Under the pieces are notes generated by a model. That model was not told the DNA's origin. It made no database searches and saw only the letters and a list, made by a program, of their open reading frames with translations. The position numbers and the translations under genes are program-made. From Phyllobacterium sp. YR531 (lineage in GTDB: Bacteria > Pseudomonadota > Alphaproteobacteria > Rhizobiales > Rhizobiaceae), in the NCBI RefSeq assembly GCF_000282595.1, contig NZ_AKIZ01000022.1:186001-250000 (forward strand): DNA of 64,000 bases. The letters run 5' to 3'. This document shows positions 51,136 to 60,036 of the stretch, one piece after another. Position 1 is the stretch's first letter, and each line of letters opens with the position of its first letter.

Positions 51136-53121
51136 TCAAGTCCATTCCGAGAATAGCTTTTTCACCGCGCTGACAAAATGAGTTTCTGTGTATTGATCTT
51201 CGATCATCTTCCGGCCAATGGCAGAGCCAGCATAGAACCGGTCAAGGGTCATGTGCGAAATATATTCTACGATTTCTGCCTTGGAATCGAAAATCATGTT
51301 GTCAGGATAGATGTATTCACAACCGTCCCATCTGAGAACAACGCTCTGCCCTCCGCCTGCATAGCCATCCAGGACCGCAAGGTGAAAGCTTTCAAAACCC
51401 GGGAAGAGATTATGTGAATCGCTGACTGACAGGACAAAGCCAATCTTGCGCTCTTTAAGTTCTCTTGGCAGGTCGCATCTACCTCGAAAAAGCACCGCGT
51501 CAGACAAATTATGTTTTTTTATAAAAGTTTGACAATCTTCATAATAAGCCATCTCAACCGGATCACGCGTGATCCATGTAAATGTTTCCGGACCATGCCC
51601 ATAAACGTCCAACTCGTATCGCGAGTCTTTTTCACGAAGCTGCTTCAATATCTCCAAGGCATTTTTGAAGCCTTTTCTTGCTGGTACAATGCCAATCATG
51701 GCCAGCTTGAAAAGGCGCTCTTCAGTAGGGTTTTCATCTTCGGGACCCAGATTTGAATAATTCGGTATTAAACGAGCTTTCGAGCGTGGAATAGAAGGAA
51801 ATCGCTCGAGCAAACGCTCGAAAAACAAAACTGATACGCTAATGATGGCGTTGACATTTTCGATCTGCAACATGGACCCAAAATCGCGGGTCAGTTCCAT
51901 GCGATGCATTCGAATTACCAGCTTTTGGTCTGGGCGTTTATTTTCTGAGTACCATACCGCGTTACCGAGCAACCATTCACACCAGATAAATTCCGCCCAT
52001 TCCAACAGCTCCCAACTTTTCCCACGATTATGGTGATCATGACCTTCCCATTCGTCGATGCGAATATCAAAATGTTTACTCAGAGAATTGATTGCCGGCG
52101 TTATAAACTTCAAATCCTGACCGGCCACCACCATCCGAGGGCGGCAAAGCTTGTTGAAGGCATCAAAATCGCGCTTCAATGCCGCTTGTAAAATTTCTGT
52201 TGTGCGATTGCTGTGAATGAATGGTCTGACTGTGGCCCAGACCAAGTTTATAAAGTCGGAGAACCGCTCAAAAATGCTTTTATCGACATCGCCGCGATTA
52301 TGGAAAATCAGCGCGTTGATTGCAGCCTTCAAGCTTATATGAAGGCGCAGCTTATAATAACTGAGCGAAAGCTGTCTGAGTTTGAGTTCGACTTCCTGCC
52401 AGACAAACAAATGATCTTTCAGTTCGCGTGCACCATAAAGCTGTGTGCTTGATGGTACGTTTGATGCTTTTTTATGGTATATGAAAGTGGCGTGATCCAC
52501 GTATTCGATGATGTCTGCTGCACATAAGATTTCAATAAGAAAGAGTGTGTCTTCACTCATTCTTATGTCTTCTGGCCATTCGATCTGATGCGTCTCGAGT
52601 AGTGATTTTCTGATAAGACTGACTGTAGTTGTGCTCTGATCAACAAGCATTCTTTGGATGCGGTCAACCTTGGACAGATTTTTTGTCCAAGATGATATTT
52701 TATTCATTTCGCGACGGGTTCGACCGTCTTCTGCGATCAGATATCCGCGGACCAGAGAGGCATTTGTCGCTTGAGCGTGCTCATAATGAACGCTCAACGT
52801 ATCCGGCAGGATTTCATCATCGCAATCAAGGTAAATGATGTATCGTCCGCTAGCCTGTTTGGTTCCAAAATTTCGTGGGCGGGATGGTGATCCGCTATTG
52901 GTTTCTAACCGCACCACACTCCAATTGGATTGTGTACTGCATTCTGCGATAAGAAGTTCATAGGTTCCATCGGTCGAGCAGTCATCGACGAAGATCACTT
53001 CGTATGCGTCTTGCGGGAATTCAATTCGCCGCAGCGAACCAAGGCACCGATCAATTTTACCGCGTGCGTTGAAGCATGGAATAACAATTGAAACGCTTAA
53101 TTCTGTTGTTTGCTCATACAT
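51136..53121 (-). CDS. Fused GT2 and GT4 glycosyltransferase
   Basis: A 661-aa bifunctional enzyme. Residues about 1-230 form a GT-A (GT2) domain: SVSIVIPCFNARGKIDRCLG, EVIFVDDCSTDGTYELL, NSGSPSRPRNFG, and a YLDCDDEILP metal-binding DxD. A helical linker follows (230-325). Residues about 328-660 form a GT-B unit beginning RMVVAGQDLKFITPA, with WCEWLLGNAVWYSENKRPDQ and FPGFESFHLAVLDGYAGG, homologous to the N-terminal half of the protein at 45105. Likely adds two different sugars in turn. Its stop lies 131 bases from the DUF1796 gene, and its start overlaps the preceding gene by eight bases. Confidence 0.87.
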   Translation of the reverse strand: MYEQTTELSVSIVIPCFNARGKIDRCLGSLRRIEFPQDAYEVIFVDDCSTDGTYELLIAECSTQSNWSVVRLETNSGSPSRPRNFGTKQASGRYIIYLDCDDEILPDTLSVHYEHAQATNASLVRGYLIAEDGRTRREMNKISSWTKNLSKVDRIQRMLVDQSTTTVSLIRKSLLETHQIEWPEDIRMSEDTLFLIEILCAADIIEYVDHATFIYHKKASNVPSSTQLYGARELKDHLFVWQEVELKLRQLSLSYYKLRLHISLKAAINALIFHNRGDVDKSIFERFSDFINLVWATVRPFIHSNRTTEILQAALKRDFDAFNKLCRPRMVVAGQDLKFITPAINSLSKHFDIRIDEWEGHDHHNRGKSWELLEWAEFIWCEWLLGNAVWYSENKRPDQKLVIRMHRMELTRDFGSMLQIENVNAIISVSVLFFERLLERFPSIPRSKARLIPNYSNLGPEDENPTEERLFKLAMIGIVPARKGFKNALEILKQLREKDSRYELDVYGHGPETFTWITRDPVEMAYYEDCQTFIKKHNLSDAVLFRGRCDLPRELKERKIGFVLSVSDSHNLFPGFESFHLAVLDGYAGGGQSVVLRWDGCEYIYPDNMIFDSKAEIVEYISHMTLDRFYAGSAIGRKMIEDQYTETHFVSAVKKLFSEWT

Positions 53122-54949
53122 TTAGAACGGAACTCACAATCAGGTCATCACCGGAATTCAACCAAGGCCCGAAGGAGACCGCTCGGCCCAAGAGGGGATG
53201 TCCGTTTTCAACTTCGGTTAAACTATATTTATTGATCTCATTCGCGGGTGACAGCAGTTGGTGACTGGCATATTCAAGATGTAAAAGTGCGCGTTTGAGC
53301 CAGTCGTTTCGAGGGAAATTGTCCGGCATTACCACCAGTAGGTTGCGGGTCTCTATCAGATCATACGAAGCGCTACGATAACGAGGTGTGAATGATCTGG
53401 CCGTTACTGTAACGCCAAAGCGATTGAAGTCTTGATAGTATGAGGCAATTTGATCATCAGGAATAGCATCTGAAAGCAGAAGCAGGAGACGCGTCTCTGG
53501 CACTGTCGTCTGTTGTACGGAGAAAAAGTCCAACGCCGCCTGTGCGTCTGCACGATTAGCTATAGTACAGATGATAGTGGTTGAGTTGTCTTCCTTCTTG
53601 AAGGGAATTCCTGCCTTTTCAAGCATGTATTCCCAGCGCTGCTTATAGGTATGCTTGCTAAGAACAAGCGTCAGCGCTTTCTCGCGCAATTCATCAATTT
53701 GCAAGTCTGACAAGGACCCAAGTCGATCAGGTTCGCGATCAAGAAATACAACACAGTCTCCAAACATCCTCTCCATGCCGACCGAGTAATTGGACAGAAC
53801 GAGCGTGTTGCTCGACATGAGTTCAAAAACCCGGCGTGCAAACATTGTGGTGGACGTCGTAACCGTATTGAAATTGAGCCCATATCGACTTGATTTATAT
53901 ACTTCTGCCAGCTTCTCGTGAGGAATTGGTGGATTCAAATAATCACGATATCGCTCGGGGAAATGGTGATTAGTGTCATCCTCTCCAAAATATCGATCAT
54001 AAATCTTCAACGTCTGCTGATCGCTCAGCAGGCCGTCAAAAATTTGCTCCATTAATTGTGAGCGTTCCTTGTGCACGGCGTACCAGCTACCTGCAAATAC
54101 AATGTCGGAGGATCGCTTTGAAGCAGGTTCTATAGGGTTGAACAGCCGAGGTTGCGTAGCAAATGGCAGCGCGTAAACATTCTTGCAGCCGTGATCCCGC
54201 CGGTAATCCTCAACACATTCTTCAGCAGTCGTGAAAACAAAGTCAAACAGCTTGGCTGTCTCGATAAAATTGTGAACCTTGTCCGAATAATGGGCCGGGT
54301 CTTCCTTGTTCCAAAATATTGTTGGTATCCGGTTGGCGCTGCAATAAGCGAGAACGTCCAGCAGAACATGGCGGTTCTCGTTCTTGAAGTTAACACTGGA
54401 GTAGATTCTTCCTTTCCAGGGGCGGCGTACTGAATCCTTGCCTGACCAAGCGGATTCGCAGAAAAATATTTGCGGTTTTTGTTTTTCGAACAGCTCCCGC
54501 CAGTTGTCCGGTTCAATAGGTATGGATTGAAATTCACCCTCGAAACTTCCGTGGGAAAACTCATCCAGTATTGTTGCAACGCGAAGTTCTGAGGCTAGTG
54601 ACAGGCTGCTTGTCTCAGCCTGATAGGAACGTTTTTTACCATAGGTCGCTCGTCCCCGGCGGTTCATCTTACGCCAGCCGGACAGTAACATGAGAGCGTA
54701 TTTTTCGCCGTAGGGGACTAACTTTATTGCTCGAATTGCATACTCTCTTGCTACCTTGCTGAAGGGGCGGGGAGAGCCAGATGTCATGACTCTTGATTGC
54801 TGCACAGGCAGGTTTTTATAACGGCGCAGGGCTGTCCATAGTTGTTTGACGACTGGCATTGCTTTCCGAACCCTTGCAACATAGAAAATTCTATTAAGGT
54901 GTCTGTATAGAATGACTTTATCTGTCAATAGCTTGGCGGATTTCACCAT
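53114..54949 (-). CDS. CgeB-like glycosyltransferase with C-terminal extension
   Basis: A 611-aa protein. After a basic N-terminal 130 residues comes a GT-B of the CgeB/DUF3880 kind (about 125-445): FFCESAWSGKDSVRRPWKGR, PTIFWNKEDPAHYSDKVHNF, IVFAGSWYAVHKERSQL and ARRVFELMSSNTLVLSNYS. The last 150 residues start STTIICTIANRADAQAAL and resemble a degraded GT2-like strand order. It is the paralogue of the GT part of the 981-aa fusion. First gene of the downstream minus-strand block and overlapped by the GT2-GT4 gene, so they share an mRNA. Confidence 0.83.
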   Translation of the reverse strand: MVKSAKLLTDKVILYRHLNRIFYVARVRKAMPVVKQLWTALRRYKNLPVQQSRVMTSGSPRPFSKVAREYAIRAIKLVPYGEKYALMLLSGWRKMNRRGRATYGKKRSYQAETSSLSLASELRVATILDEFSHGSFEGEFQSIPIEPDNWRELFEKQKPQIFFCESAWSGKDSVRRPWKGRIYSSVNFKNENRHVLLDVLAYCSANRIPTIFWNKEDPAHYSDKVHNFIETAKLFDFVFTTAEECVEDYRRDHGCKNVYALPFATQPRLFNPIEPASKRSSDIVFAGSWYAVHKERSQLMEQIFDGLLSDQQTLKIYDRYFGEDDTNHHFPERYRDYLNPPIPHEKLAEVYKSSRYGLNFNTVTTSTTMFARRVFELMSSNTLVLSNYSVGMERMFGDCVVFLDREPDRLGSLSDLQIDELREKALTLVLSKHTYKQRWEYMLEKAGIPFKKEDNSTTIICTIANRADAQAALDFFSVQQTTVPETRLLLLLSDAIPDDQIASYYQDFNRFGVTVTARSFTPRYRSASYDLIETRNLLVVMPDNFPRNDWLKRALLHLEYASHQLLSPANEINKYSLTEVENGHPLLGRAVSFGPWLNSGDDLIVSSVLNV

Positions 54950-55037
54950 CTGCGGTTTGACCAGGCTGGCGTAAGATCATGGTATCCGGCTTTTAAGCGG
55001 ACGCAACTTTGAAGATATTGAAGAGAGAAATTGCATT

Positions 55038-56156
55038 TTGTTAACAGCTGTGATTATCGGTGCCCATCCTTGGAACGATACACCCTATGGCCTGCACCAC
55101 ATTGCCCGCGCTTTGGTTCGGCTGGGCTGGGAAGTCCTTTACGTGGAGCCGGCTTTTTCACCACTTCACATTGCTTTAGGTCGCCGGCGCGGGCGGCTTG
55201 CCTCGAAAAGGGTTCGTTCCTCAGGAGAACGGGGAATTTCTCTGCTAAGTCCGTTTTCGCTCATTCCGCATGCCAATCTGCCACTTCTGCGCTCCAATAT
55301 AGCCTTGCAGCTCAGCAGATTGGTGTGGCCATCCTTGCCCAGAGCCTTAAAAGGAACAGCTTTTCAAAGCCCGGATTTGGTTCTGTGTGGGTCCCCGTCG
55401 CTGATCAAGGCGGCGATGAACGTTCAAGCAAAAACTTCGGCGTATAGACTCGCAGATGACAGCAGGCTTTTTGATGTTCTCACACCTGCCATGCGCAAGG
55501 AGGAGAAAGAGTCCCTATCTGGTTTTGACGCTGTGCTGATCACGTCTCCCAAACTTGAGGAAACTGCCCGCAATGCCGGTGCCCGTAAAGTGGTCTTTGT
55601 GTCAAACGGTGTCGATATTGACCATTTCCGTACAAAAACCTCCATACCATCGGACATGCCATCCCAAGGACCCTGCATCCTCTATGCTGGAGCGATCGAA
55701 GCCTGGTTTGACTGGAGGATAATCGCTCACGCGGCTATGTCGCGGCCGCAATACCAGTATGTTATCGTTGGAAAAGTAGCGGTACAGCCCGAGTTCAATC
55801 TTCCCGACAATGTTTTTGAATTGGGGCAAAAGCCGTACGCAACAATGCCCGGCTATATGCAAGCTGCAACGGTGGGAATAATTCCGTTCACATCCGCAAA
55901 AAGTATGGACGCCATAAATGCCATAAACCCTATCAAGCTTTATGAGTATCTGGCCGCAGGCCTGCCCGTTGTGACCTCCATACCTGTGCCTCATATGCAG
56001 GAAGCTGCGGTAATTTTTTACAACTCTCCCGAAGCATTTATCGAGAAGATTGACGAGGCAATAGAGCTTCGCCGCGGAGCGCACAATATAGCGCCACCAC
56101 AAGAATATGAGTGGGTTTCCATCGTCTCAACAATGCTTCAATCTTTGGGCGTATGA
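55038..56156 (+). CDS. GT-B glycosyltransferase (GT4-like)
   Basis: A 372-aa glycosyltransferase, the only plus-strand gene in the polysaccharide locus. N-terminal domain: VIIGAHPWNDTPYGLHHIAR, VLYVEPAFSPLHIALG; C-terminal donor domain: VFVSNGVDIDHFRTK, ILYAGAIEAWFDW and NAINPIKLYEYLAAGLPVV with the conserved Glu. It starts with TTG at 55038 after AAGAGAGAAA; no better start is in frame. Its C-terminal part resembles the second half of the 747-aa protein. Sugar unknown. Confidence 0.85.
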   Translation: MLTAVIIGAHPWNDTPYGLHHIARALVRLGWEVLYVEPAFSPLHIALGRRRGRLASKRVRSSGERGISLLSPFSLIPHANLPLLRSNIALQLSRLVWPSLPRALKGTAFQSPDLVLCGSPSLIKAAMNVQAKTSAYRLADDSRLFDVLTPAMRKEEKESLSGFDAVLITSPKLEETARNAGARKVVFVSNGVDIDHFRTKTSIPSDMPSQGPCILYAGAIEAWFDWRIIAHAAMSRPQYQYVIVGKVAVQPEFNLPDNVFELGQKPYATMPGYMQAATVGIIPFTSAKSMDAINAINPIKLYEYLAAGLPVVTSIPVPHMQEAAVIFYNSPEAFIEKIDEAIELRRGAHNIAPPQEYEWVSIVSTMLQSLGV

Positions 56157-56192
56157 AGCTGGTCACGAGGCGCAGTGACTTTGATCAGAATT

Positions 56193-56211
56193 ATAGGCTT
56201 GAATAGCCTAT
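56193..56211. terminator. Hairpin between convergent glycosyltransferase and wzt
   Basis: ATAGGCT, loop TGAAT, AGCCTAT: perfect 7-bp stem overlapping the wzt stop codon, in the 51-base gap between convergent genes. Could end transcription from both sides. Confidence 0.4.
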
Positions 56212-56954
56212 GCGATAACTTCGTCCACAGGACCCAGTTTGAGGATGCGGCCATGTTCAAGGTGCAAAATCCTGTTGCATGTCTGCTTTAACAAACTGTG
56301 GTTGTGGGAAGCGATAACCATAATTCCGGCATCCTCAACCAGATTTAACATCCGATCTTTGGCCTTTTTCTGGAAGTCCGTATCACCGGCACCAATCCAT
56401 TCATCAAGGAGCAATATCTCCGGTGTGACAGCCGTGGCGATAGAGAATGCCAGACGCGCAGCCATGCCCTGAGAATAGCTTTTATAGGGCATATCGATAA
56501 AATCACCCAATTCACTGAACTCGATAATTTCATCCATTCTTTCCGCGATGAGCTTGGAGCTCCAACCATTTATCAATCCGCGTAGAACGATGTTTCGCCG
56601 GCCTGTTGCTTCCGGGCGGAAGCCCAATCCTATGTTGAAGAGGGCATCAACGCGCCCCTCGACGGTCAGGCGACCGGCTGTCGGCTGGTATATCTGTGCC
56701 AAGACCATGAGAAGGGTGGATTTTCCGGCACCATTAGCGCCGATCAGGCCCAATCGATCACCAGGTTCCAGAGTGAAGGAGAGATCGTTCAGCGCACGTA
56801 ATTTGGGTTGTTTGCGGCTGAAAACAAAATCTCCGCCAACGGTACTCTGTGGAAGCGGTATCTCGCCCTTTCGCTTGAAGCCGGGAATTATTCGCCGCTT
56901 TTTATGCATGCGATATTCCAGCGAAAGGTTCTCAGCGATTATGGATGATTTCAC
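56208..56954 (-). CDS. wzt: Polysaccharide ABC exporter ATP-binding protein (Wzt/KpsT type)
   Basis: A 248-aa ATPase: Walker A GLIGANGAGKSTLLMV near residue 70, signature KSYSQGMAARLAFSIATAV near 160 and Walker B ILLLDEWIGAGDTDF just after. The extra N-terminal strand (SLEYRMHKKRRI) and the short C-terminus are typical of KpsT/Wzt ATPases. It lacks the C-terminal carbohydrate-binding domain that some Wzt proteins use to recognise a capped O-chain end, so export should not depend on such a cap. It works with the permease 12 bases upstream. Confidence 0.9.
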   Translation of the reverse strand: MKSSIIAENLSLEYRMHKKRRIIPGFKRKGEIPLPQSTVGGDFVFSRKQPKLRALNDLSFTLEPGDRLGLIGANGAGKSTLLMVLAQIYQPTAGRLTVEGRVDALFNIGLGFRPEATGRRNIVLRGLINGWSSKLIAERMDEIIEFSELGDFIDMPYKSYSQGMAARLAFSIATAVTPEILLLDEWIGAGDTDFQKKAKDRMLNLVEDAGIMVIASHNHSLLKQTCNRILHLEHGRILKLGPVDEVIA

Positions 56955-56966
56955 TTTGCAGATATC

Positions 56967-57815
56967 CTACAGCCAGAAAACAATATGGCGCCGGGTTGCT
57001 GCAAAGATAAGCACAGCAACAGCCCAGATGGACCCCGTCATAATCAAGCACTCCAGCCAATTATCCCAAGGAATGCGACCCTCAAGGATGGGGATGCGGA
57101 ATATCTCGATATAGCTGGTAAACGGATTATATCTGGCGATAATCTCACGATGCGTACCGGGGGCTGCCGTCCAAATTACGGGCGTGAGAAAGAAAACGGA
57201 ACGCATAACGTTTTCGATGATCTGTTTTACGTCTCTCGTATAGGCACCCAACGAGCCGAGCAGCAATTGCACAGGTATTGCAGTAAAAATGAAAAACCCG
57301 ATTGCGGGCAGAGCTGCGAGAGCAACCCAACTGGATGGGTAACCACTCCATATCAGAAACCCGATTCCACCCAACGCTGCAAAACCATCAAGCATGAGGT
57401 TTCTGGCCATGACATGGTACGTAAACAACGAAAGCGGGAGTTTACTGCCTTTTATATAGGAAACCTGCGATGTGAAAACAGTTACGCCTTGGTTCACGAT
57501 CGGCGAGATAAAGTTCCATGCAAGAAGCCCTGTAACGAGATGGGCAATATACAGTTTGTTTGGCAGGCTCGCGCCCAAACCAAATACCAGGACTATGGAA
57601 ATCGTGTAGAACGAGAAAGAAAATACCGCCCAGAGCACACCTATGCTGGTATGGCGATATGCGTCCAGTACGTCTTCTTTTGCCAGAGCGAGCCAAAGCC
57701 GGTAGTGCCGCGCTCCGGCAACAATATCTTGCAGAGCTATTCCAACAAGCGTTGCAAGCCCATTAGCGGGCGGCACCTCTTTGGCAGAGGTCAAATTATT
57801 CAACGACTGTTCCAA
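56967..57815 (-). CDS. wzm: Polysaccharide ABC-2 exporter permease (Wzm/KpsM type)
   Basis: A 282-aa inner-membrane protein with about six transmembrane segments. After a 35-residue cytoplasmic N-terminus, LAKEDVLDAYRHTSIGVLWA is the typical amphipathic coupling helix of ABC-2 exporters; TRDVKQIIENVMRSVFFLTPV and RYNPFTSYIEIFRIPILEG near the end are also diagnostic. It moves the finished, lipid-linked glycan across the inner membrane. Confidence 0.9.
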   Translation of the reverse strand: MEQSLNNLTSAKEVPPANGLATLVGIALQDIVAGARHYRLWLALAKEDVLDAYRHTSIGVLWAVFSFSFYTISIVLVFGLGASLPNKLYIAHLVTGLLAWNFISPIVNQGVTVFTSQVSYIKGSKLPLSLFTYHVMARNLMLDGFAALGGIGFLIWSGYPSSWVALAALPAIGFFIFTAIPVQLLLGSLGAYTRDVKQIIENVMRSVFFLTPVIWTAAPGTHREIIARYNPFTSYIEIFRIPILEGRIPWDNWLECLIMTGSIWAVAVLIFAATRRHIVFWL

Positions 57816-57884
57816 TAATCAATCCATCTATCACTAGGGCTGTGCTGGTTGCGCTTCTAGCCATCCGTGTTGAGGTGCATATAG

Positions 57885-57920
57885 CGGCTGTCATAGTTTC
57901 GGTCAACGCGATGACAGCCG
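57885..57920 (-). promoter_or_regulatory. Intercistronic stem-loop upstream of wzm
   Basis: CGGCTGTCAT (57885-57894) pairs perfectly with ATGACAGCCG (57911-57920) around a 16-base loop, in the 143-base gap between the GT2 gene and wzm on the same strand. May attenuate read-through or mark mRNA processing. Confidence 0.45.
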
Positions 57921-57958
57921 GGTGCGACAACTTCATGTTGCAATTGCAGCTTCAGCGC

Positions 57959-58840
57959 TCAGGTCTTTCCAAATATGACGCGTCCTGTAAGTCTTGATAG
58001 GAATGCAACGGGGGCAAGCAGAAATGCTTCCAACAGTGCAGCACCGCCGTGAAAACCGTTACGAGCGCGTAAATAGGCACTGGCTTTTTCATAGGCAAGC
58101 GCTTGTTTAAACATGCGTTTTTCCGCCCCCTCATAAAAAGGCATATGCCGCTCCGTCAGTGTTGTTATTGCTGCTAACCTGCGATCCAGATCAGCTGCAC
58201 GAGTAGAAGAAGAGATATCAGCGATCAGTTGGCCACAATGGCCTATGGGGGATGTACGAAGTGCCCGCAACAACAGGTCCCAGTCCTCATAAACCCGCAG
58301 ATTTTTGTCATAGCCGCCAATAGCGGTGAACTGACTCTTGTTCACCATCAAAGTACTTCCTGCAGCGAAGATACGTCCGCAAAGAAGTTGCCGACGGACG
58401 TCCCCCGGTAATTGGTCGTGCAGTACTTTAACGTGTGCGGAGTTTTCACGCCGTTCAAACGAGTAGTCGCCCACGCACCCGAAGAAATCAGAATGCCCCG
58501 AAAGAAACGCTGCCTGCACTGCGATTCTGTTCGGACGGCAAATGTCATCAGCATCCATGAACGCGATGAGTGAATTGTTTGACTGCTTTACACCATTGTT
58601 GCGCGCTTCAGATGGTCCCTGATTTTGCGAATGTCTTATAAGTTGGACAGGCAGATCGCTCGACGCATTGAGGTCAGGATGATCGGTACTCGCGTCATCG
58701 ATGACAATTATCTCGTCGCCAATTATCAACTCCGGCCGCAGTGAATCAAGACATCGAATCAGGTCAACTCGTTGGTTGAAATACGGGATCACGATGGAAA
58801 CCCGTTGTCTTTGAACACTGGATGTTTCCGTTGGGCTCAA
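57959..58840 (-). CDS. GT2-family glycosyltransferase
   Basis: A 293-aa GT-A enzyme: RVSIVIPYFNQRVDLIRCLD at residue 13, EIIVIDDASTDHPDLN, NQGPSEARNNGVKQSNNSLIAFMDADDICR with the DxD metal site, then GGYDKNLRVYEDWDLLLRAL where the ED pair fits the catalytic base region. It transfers an unknown sugar from a nucleotide donor. Its start overlaps the stop of the GT4 gene by four bases. Confidence 0.88.
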   Translation of the reverse strand: MSPTETSSVQRQRVSIVIPYFNQRVDLIRCLDSLRPELIIGDEIIVIDDASTDHPDLNASSDLPVQLIRHSQNQGPSEARNNGVKQSNNSLIAFMDADDICRPNRIAVQAAFLSGHSDFFGCVGDYSFERRENSAHVKVLHDQLPGDVRRQLLCGRIFAAGSTLMVNKSQFTAIGGYDKNLRVYEDWDLLLRALRTSPIGHCGQLIADISSSTRAADLDRRLAAITTLTERHMPFYEGAEKRMFKQALAYEKASAYLRARNGFHGGAALLEAFLLAPVAFLSRLTGRVIFGKT

Positions 58841-59979
58841 TTGGAAGTACTCGCGGTCAGGCGTCGGTAAACATTGAGTGTCTTTTCCACCACGACCTGA
58901 TCGGTGAACTTCTCTTCAACCCGCTTCCTAGCAGCTTCTCCAAGAGAAAGCCTGAGGGACGGATCCAGGATTAATGTCTCCAAAGCTTCTACCAAGCGCT
59001 CCTGATCGTTCAGCGGGACAAGAAACCCTGTTTTGCCATCAATAACGATTTCACGGCAGCCGGGAGCGTCCGTAGTAACGATGGCGCAGCCGCATGCTGC
59101 AGCTTCCAGCAAGACTTTGGGAAGGCCTTCCCGGTAATGGGATGGTAGGCAGAAAACATCTGCGGAAGCCAGAATTTTTGCCATTTCGTCCGAATGGCCC
59201 CACCACTCAATAAATCCTGCCTGTCCCCAAGTGGTTAACTGGCTTTCAGGTATGGAAGTCGGATTGCCTGCATCGGGCGCTCCAACAAGCACAAATCGTG
59301 CATTCATACCCTTGGCCTTTATTCGTTTTGCAGCGTCGACGAAACGCTCAATACCTTTTTCGTACAGCATGCGGGATGCAAGCATAATAACCGGCTGAGT
59401 ACTGTGCTTTTCGCCCACAGAAAAAATCTGCGTGTCGACGCCGGCTCCCTCAATCAGCACCATGGAGATTTCGGGGGCCAGTTTTCGCGCAGCCAGTTCC
59501 TGAAGGTCATCCTTATTCTCGAGAACGGTGACGCTGTTCTTCTGGTGGAAAATTTTTGTCAGCAATGTTTTGAAGACAGGTCGCAACAGTGAAGCTTTCC
59601 AGCTGCTGGAAGAAAAGACAAACCCCATCCCCACAGGTGCATTGACGATACGTTTAACGCCTGCAAGATAAGATGCAGCACCGCCGACGATAATCGGCTT
59701 CATTGCAATGTGATGTACAATATCCGGTTTCTCCCGGCGATAAATCGCTGCAAGTTTGAGAATTTCGGACAACATTGCAATCGGATTGATGCTGGAGCGC
59801 CCTAAACTCAAGGGTATTACACTAATGTTTTCTTTGCGGATTTTTTCTGCAGCCTTGTCTTCGCGGGTCACAACGACGACTTCGTACCCGTCAGCTTGAG
59901 CAGCTTTTGCCCGCACAAGAAAGTGCGAGCAAAAAAACCAATCCTCAGTGATGAGAAAAACAAGCTTTCGCGCCGACAA
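58837..59979 (-). CDS. GT4-family glycosyltransferase
   Basis: A 380-aa GT-B enzyme. N-terminal acceptor domain: KLVFLITEDWFFCSHFLVRA and KPDIVHHIAMKPIIVGG; C-terminal donor domain: IMLASRMLYEKGIERFVDAA, GHSDEMAKILASADVFCLPS and REGLPKVLLEAAACGCAIV with the GT4 EX7E-type glutamates. Similar enzymes add the second or third sugar to lipid-linked oligosaccharides. Overlaps the GT2 gene by four bases (co-translation). Confidence 0.88.
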   Translation of the reverse strand: MSARKLVFLITEDWFFCSHFLVRAKAAQADGYEVVVVTREDKAAEKIRKENISVIPLSLGRSSINPIAMLSEILKLAAIYRREKPDIVHHIAMKPIIVGGAASYLAGVKRIVNAPVGMGFVFSSSSWKASLLRPVFKTLLTKIFHQKNSVTVLENKDDLQELAARKLAPEISMVLIEGAGVDTQIFSVGEKHSTQPVIMLASRMLYEKGIERFVDAAKRIKAKGMNARFVLVGAPDAGNPTSIPESQLTTWGQAGFIEWWGHSDEMAKILASADVFCLPSHYREGLPKVLLEAAACGCAIVTTDAPGCREIVIDGKTGFLVPLNDQERLVEALETLILDPSLRLSLGEAARKRVEEKFTDQVVVEKTLNVYRRLTASTSN

Positions 59980-60036
59980 TCATCTGCCCCCATTTTGAAA
60001 CAATAAGCTGCAGTACGGAGCTATTGGTTTAGCTCC

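Noticed and set aside
56985-57818. 277-aa plus-strand frame over wzm
   Set aside because: Mirror of the ABC-2 permease; highly polar translation with no domain, while the opposite frame has clear membrane segments.
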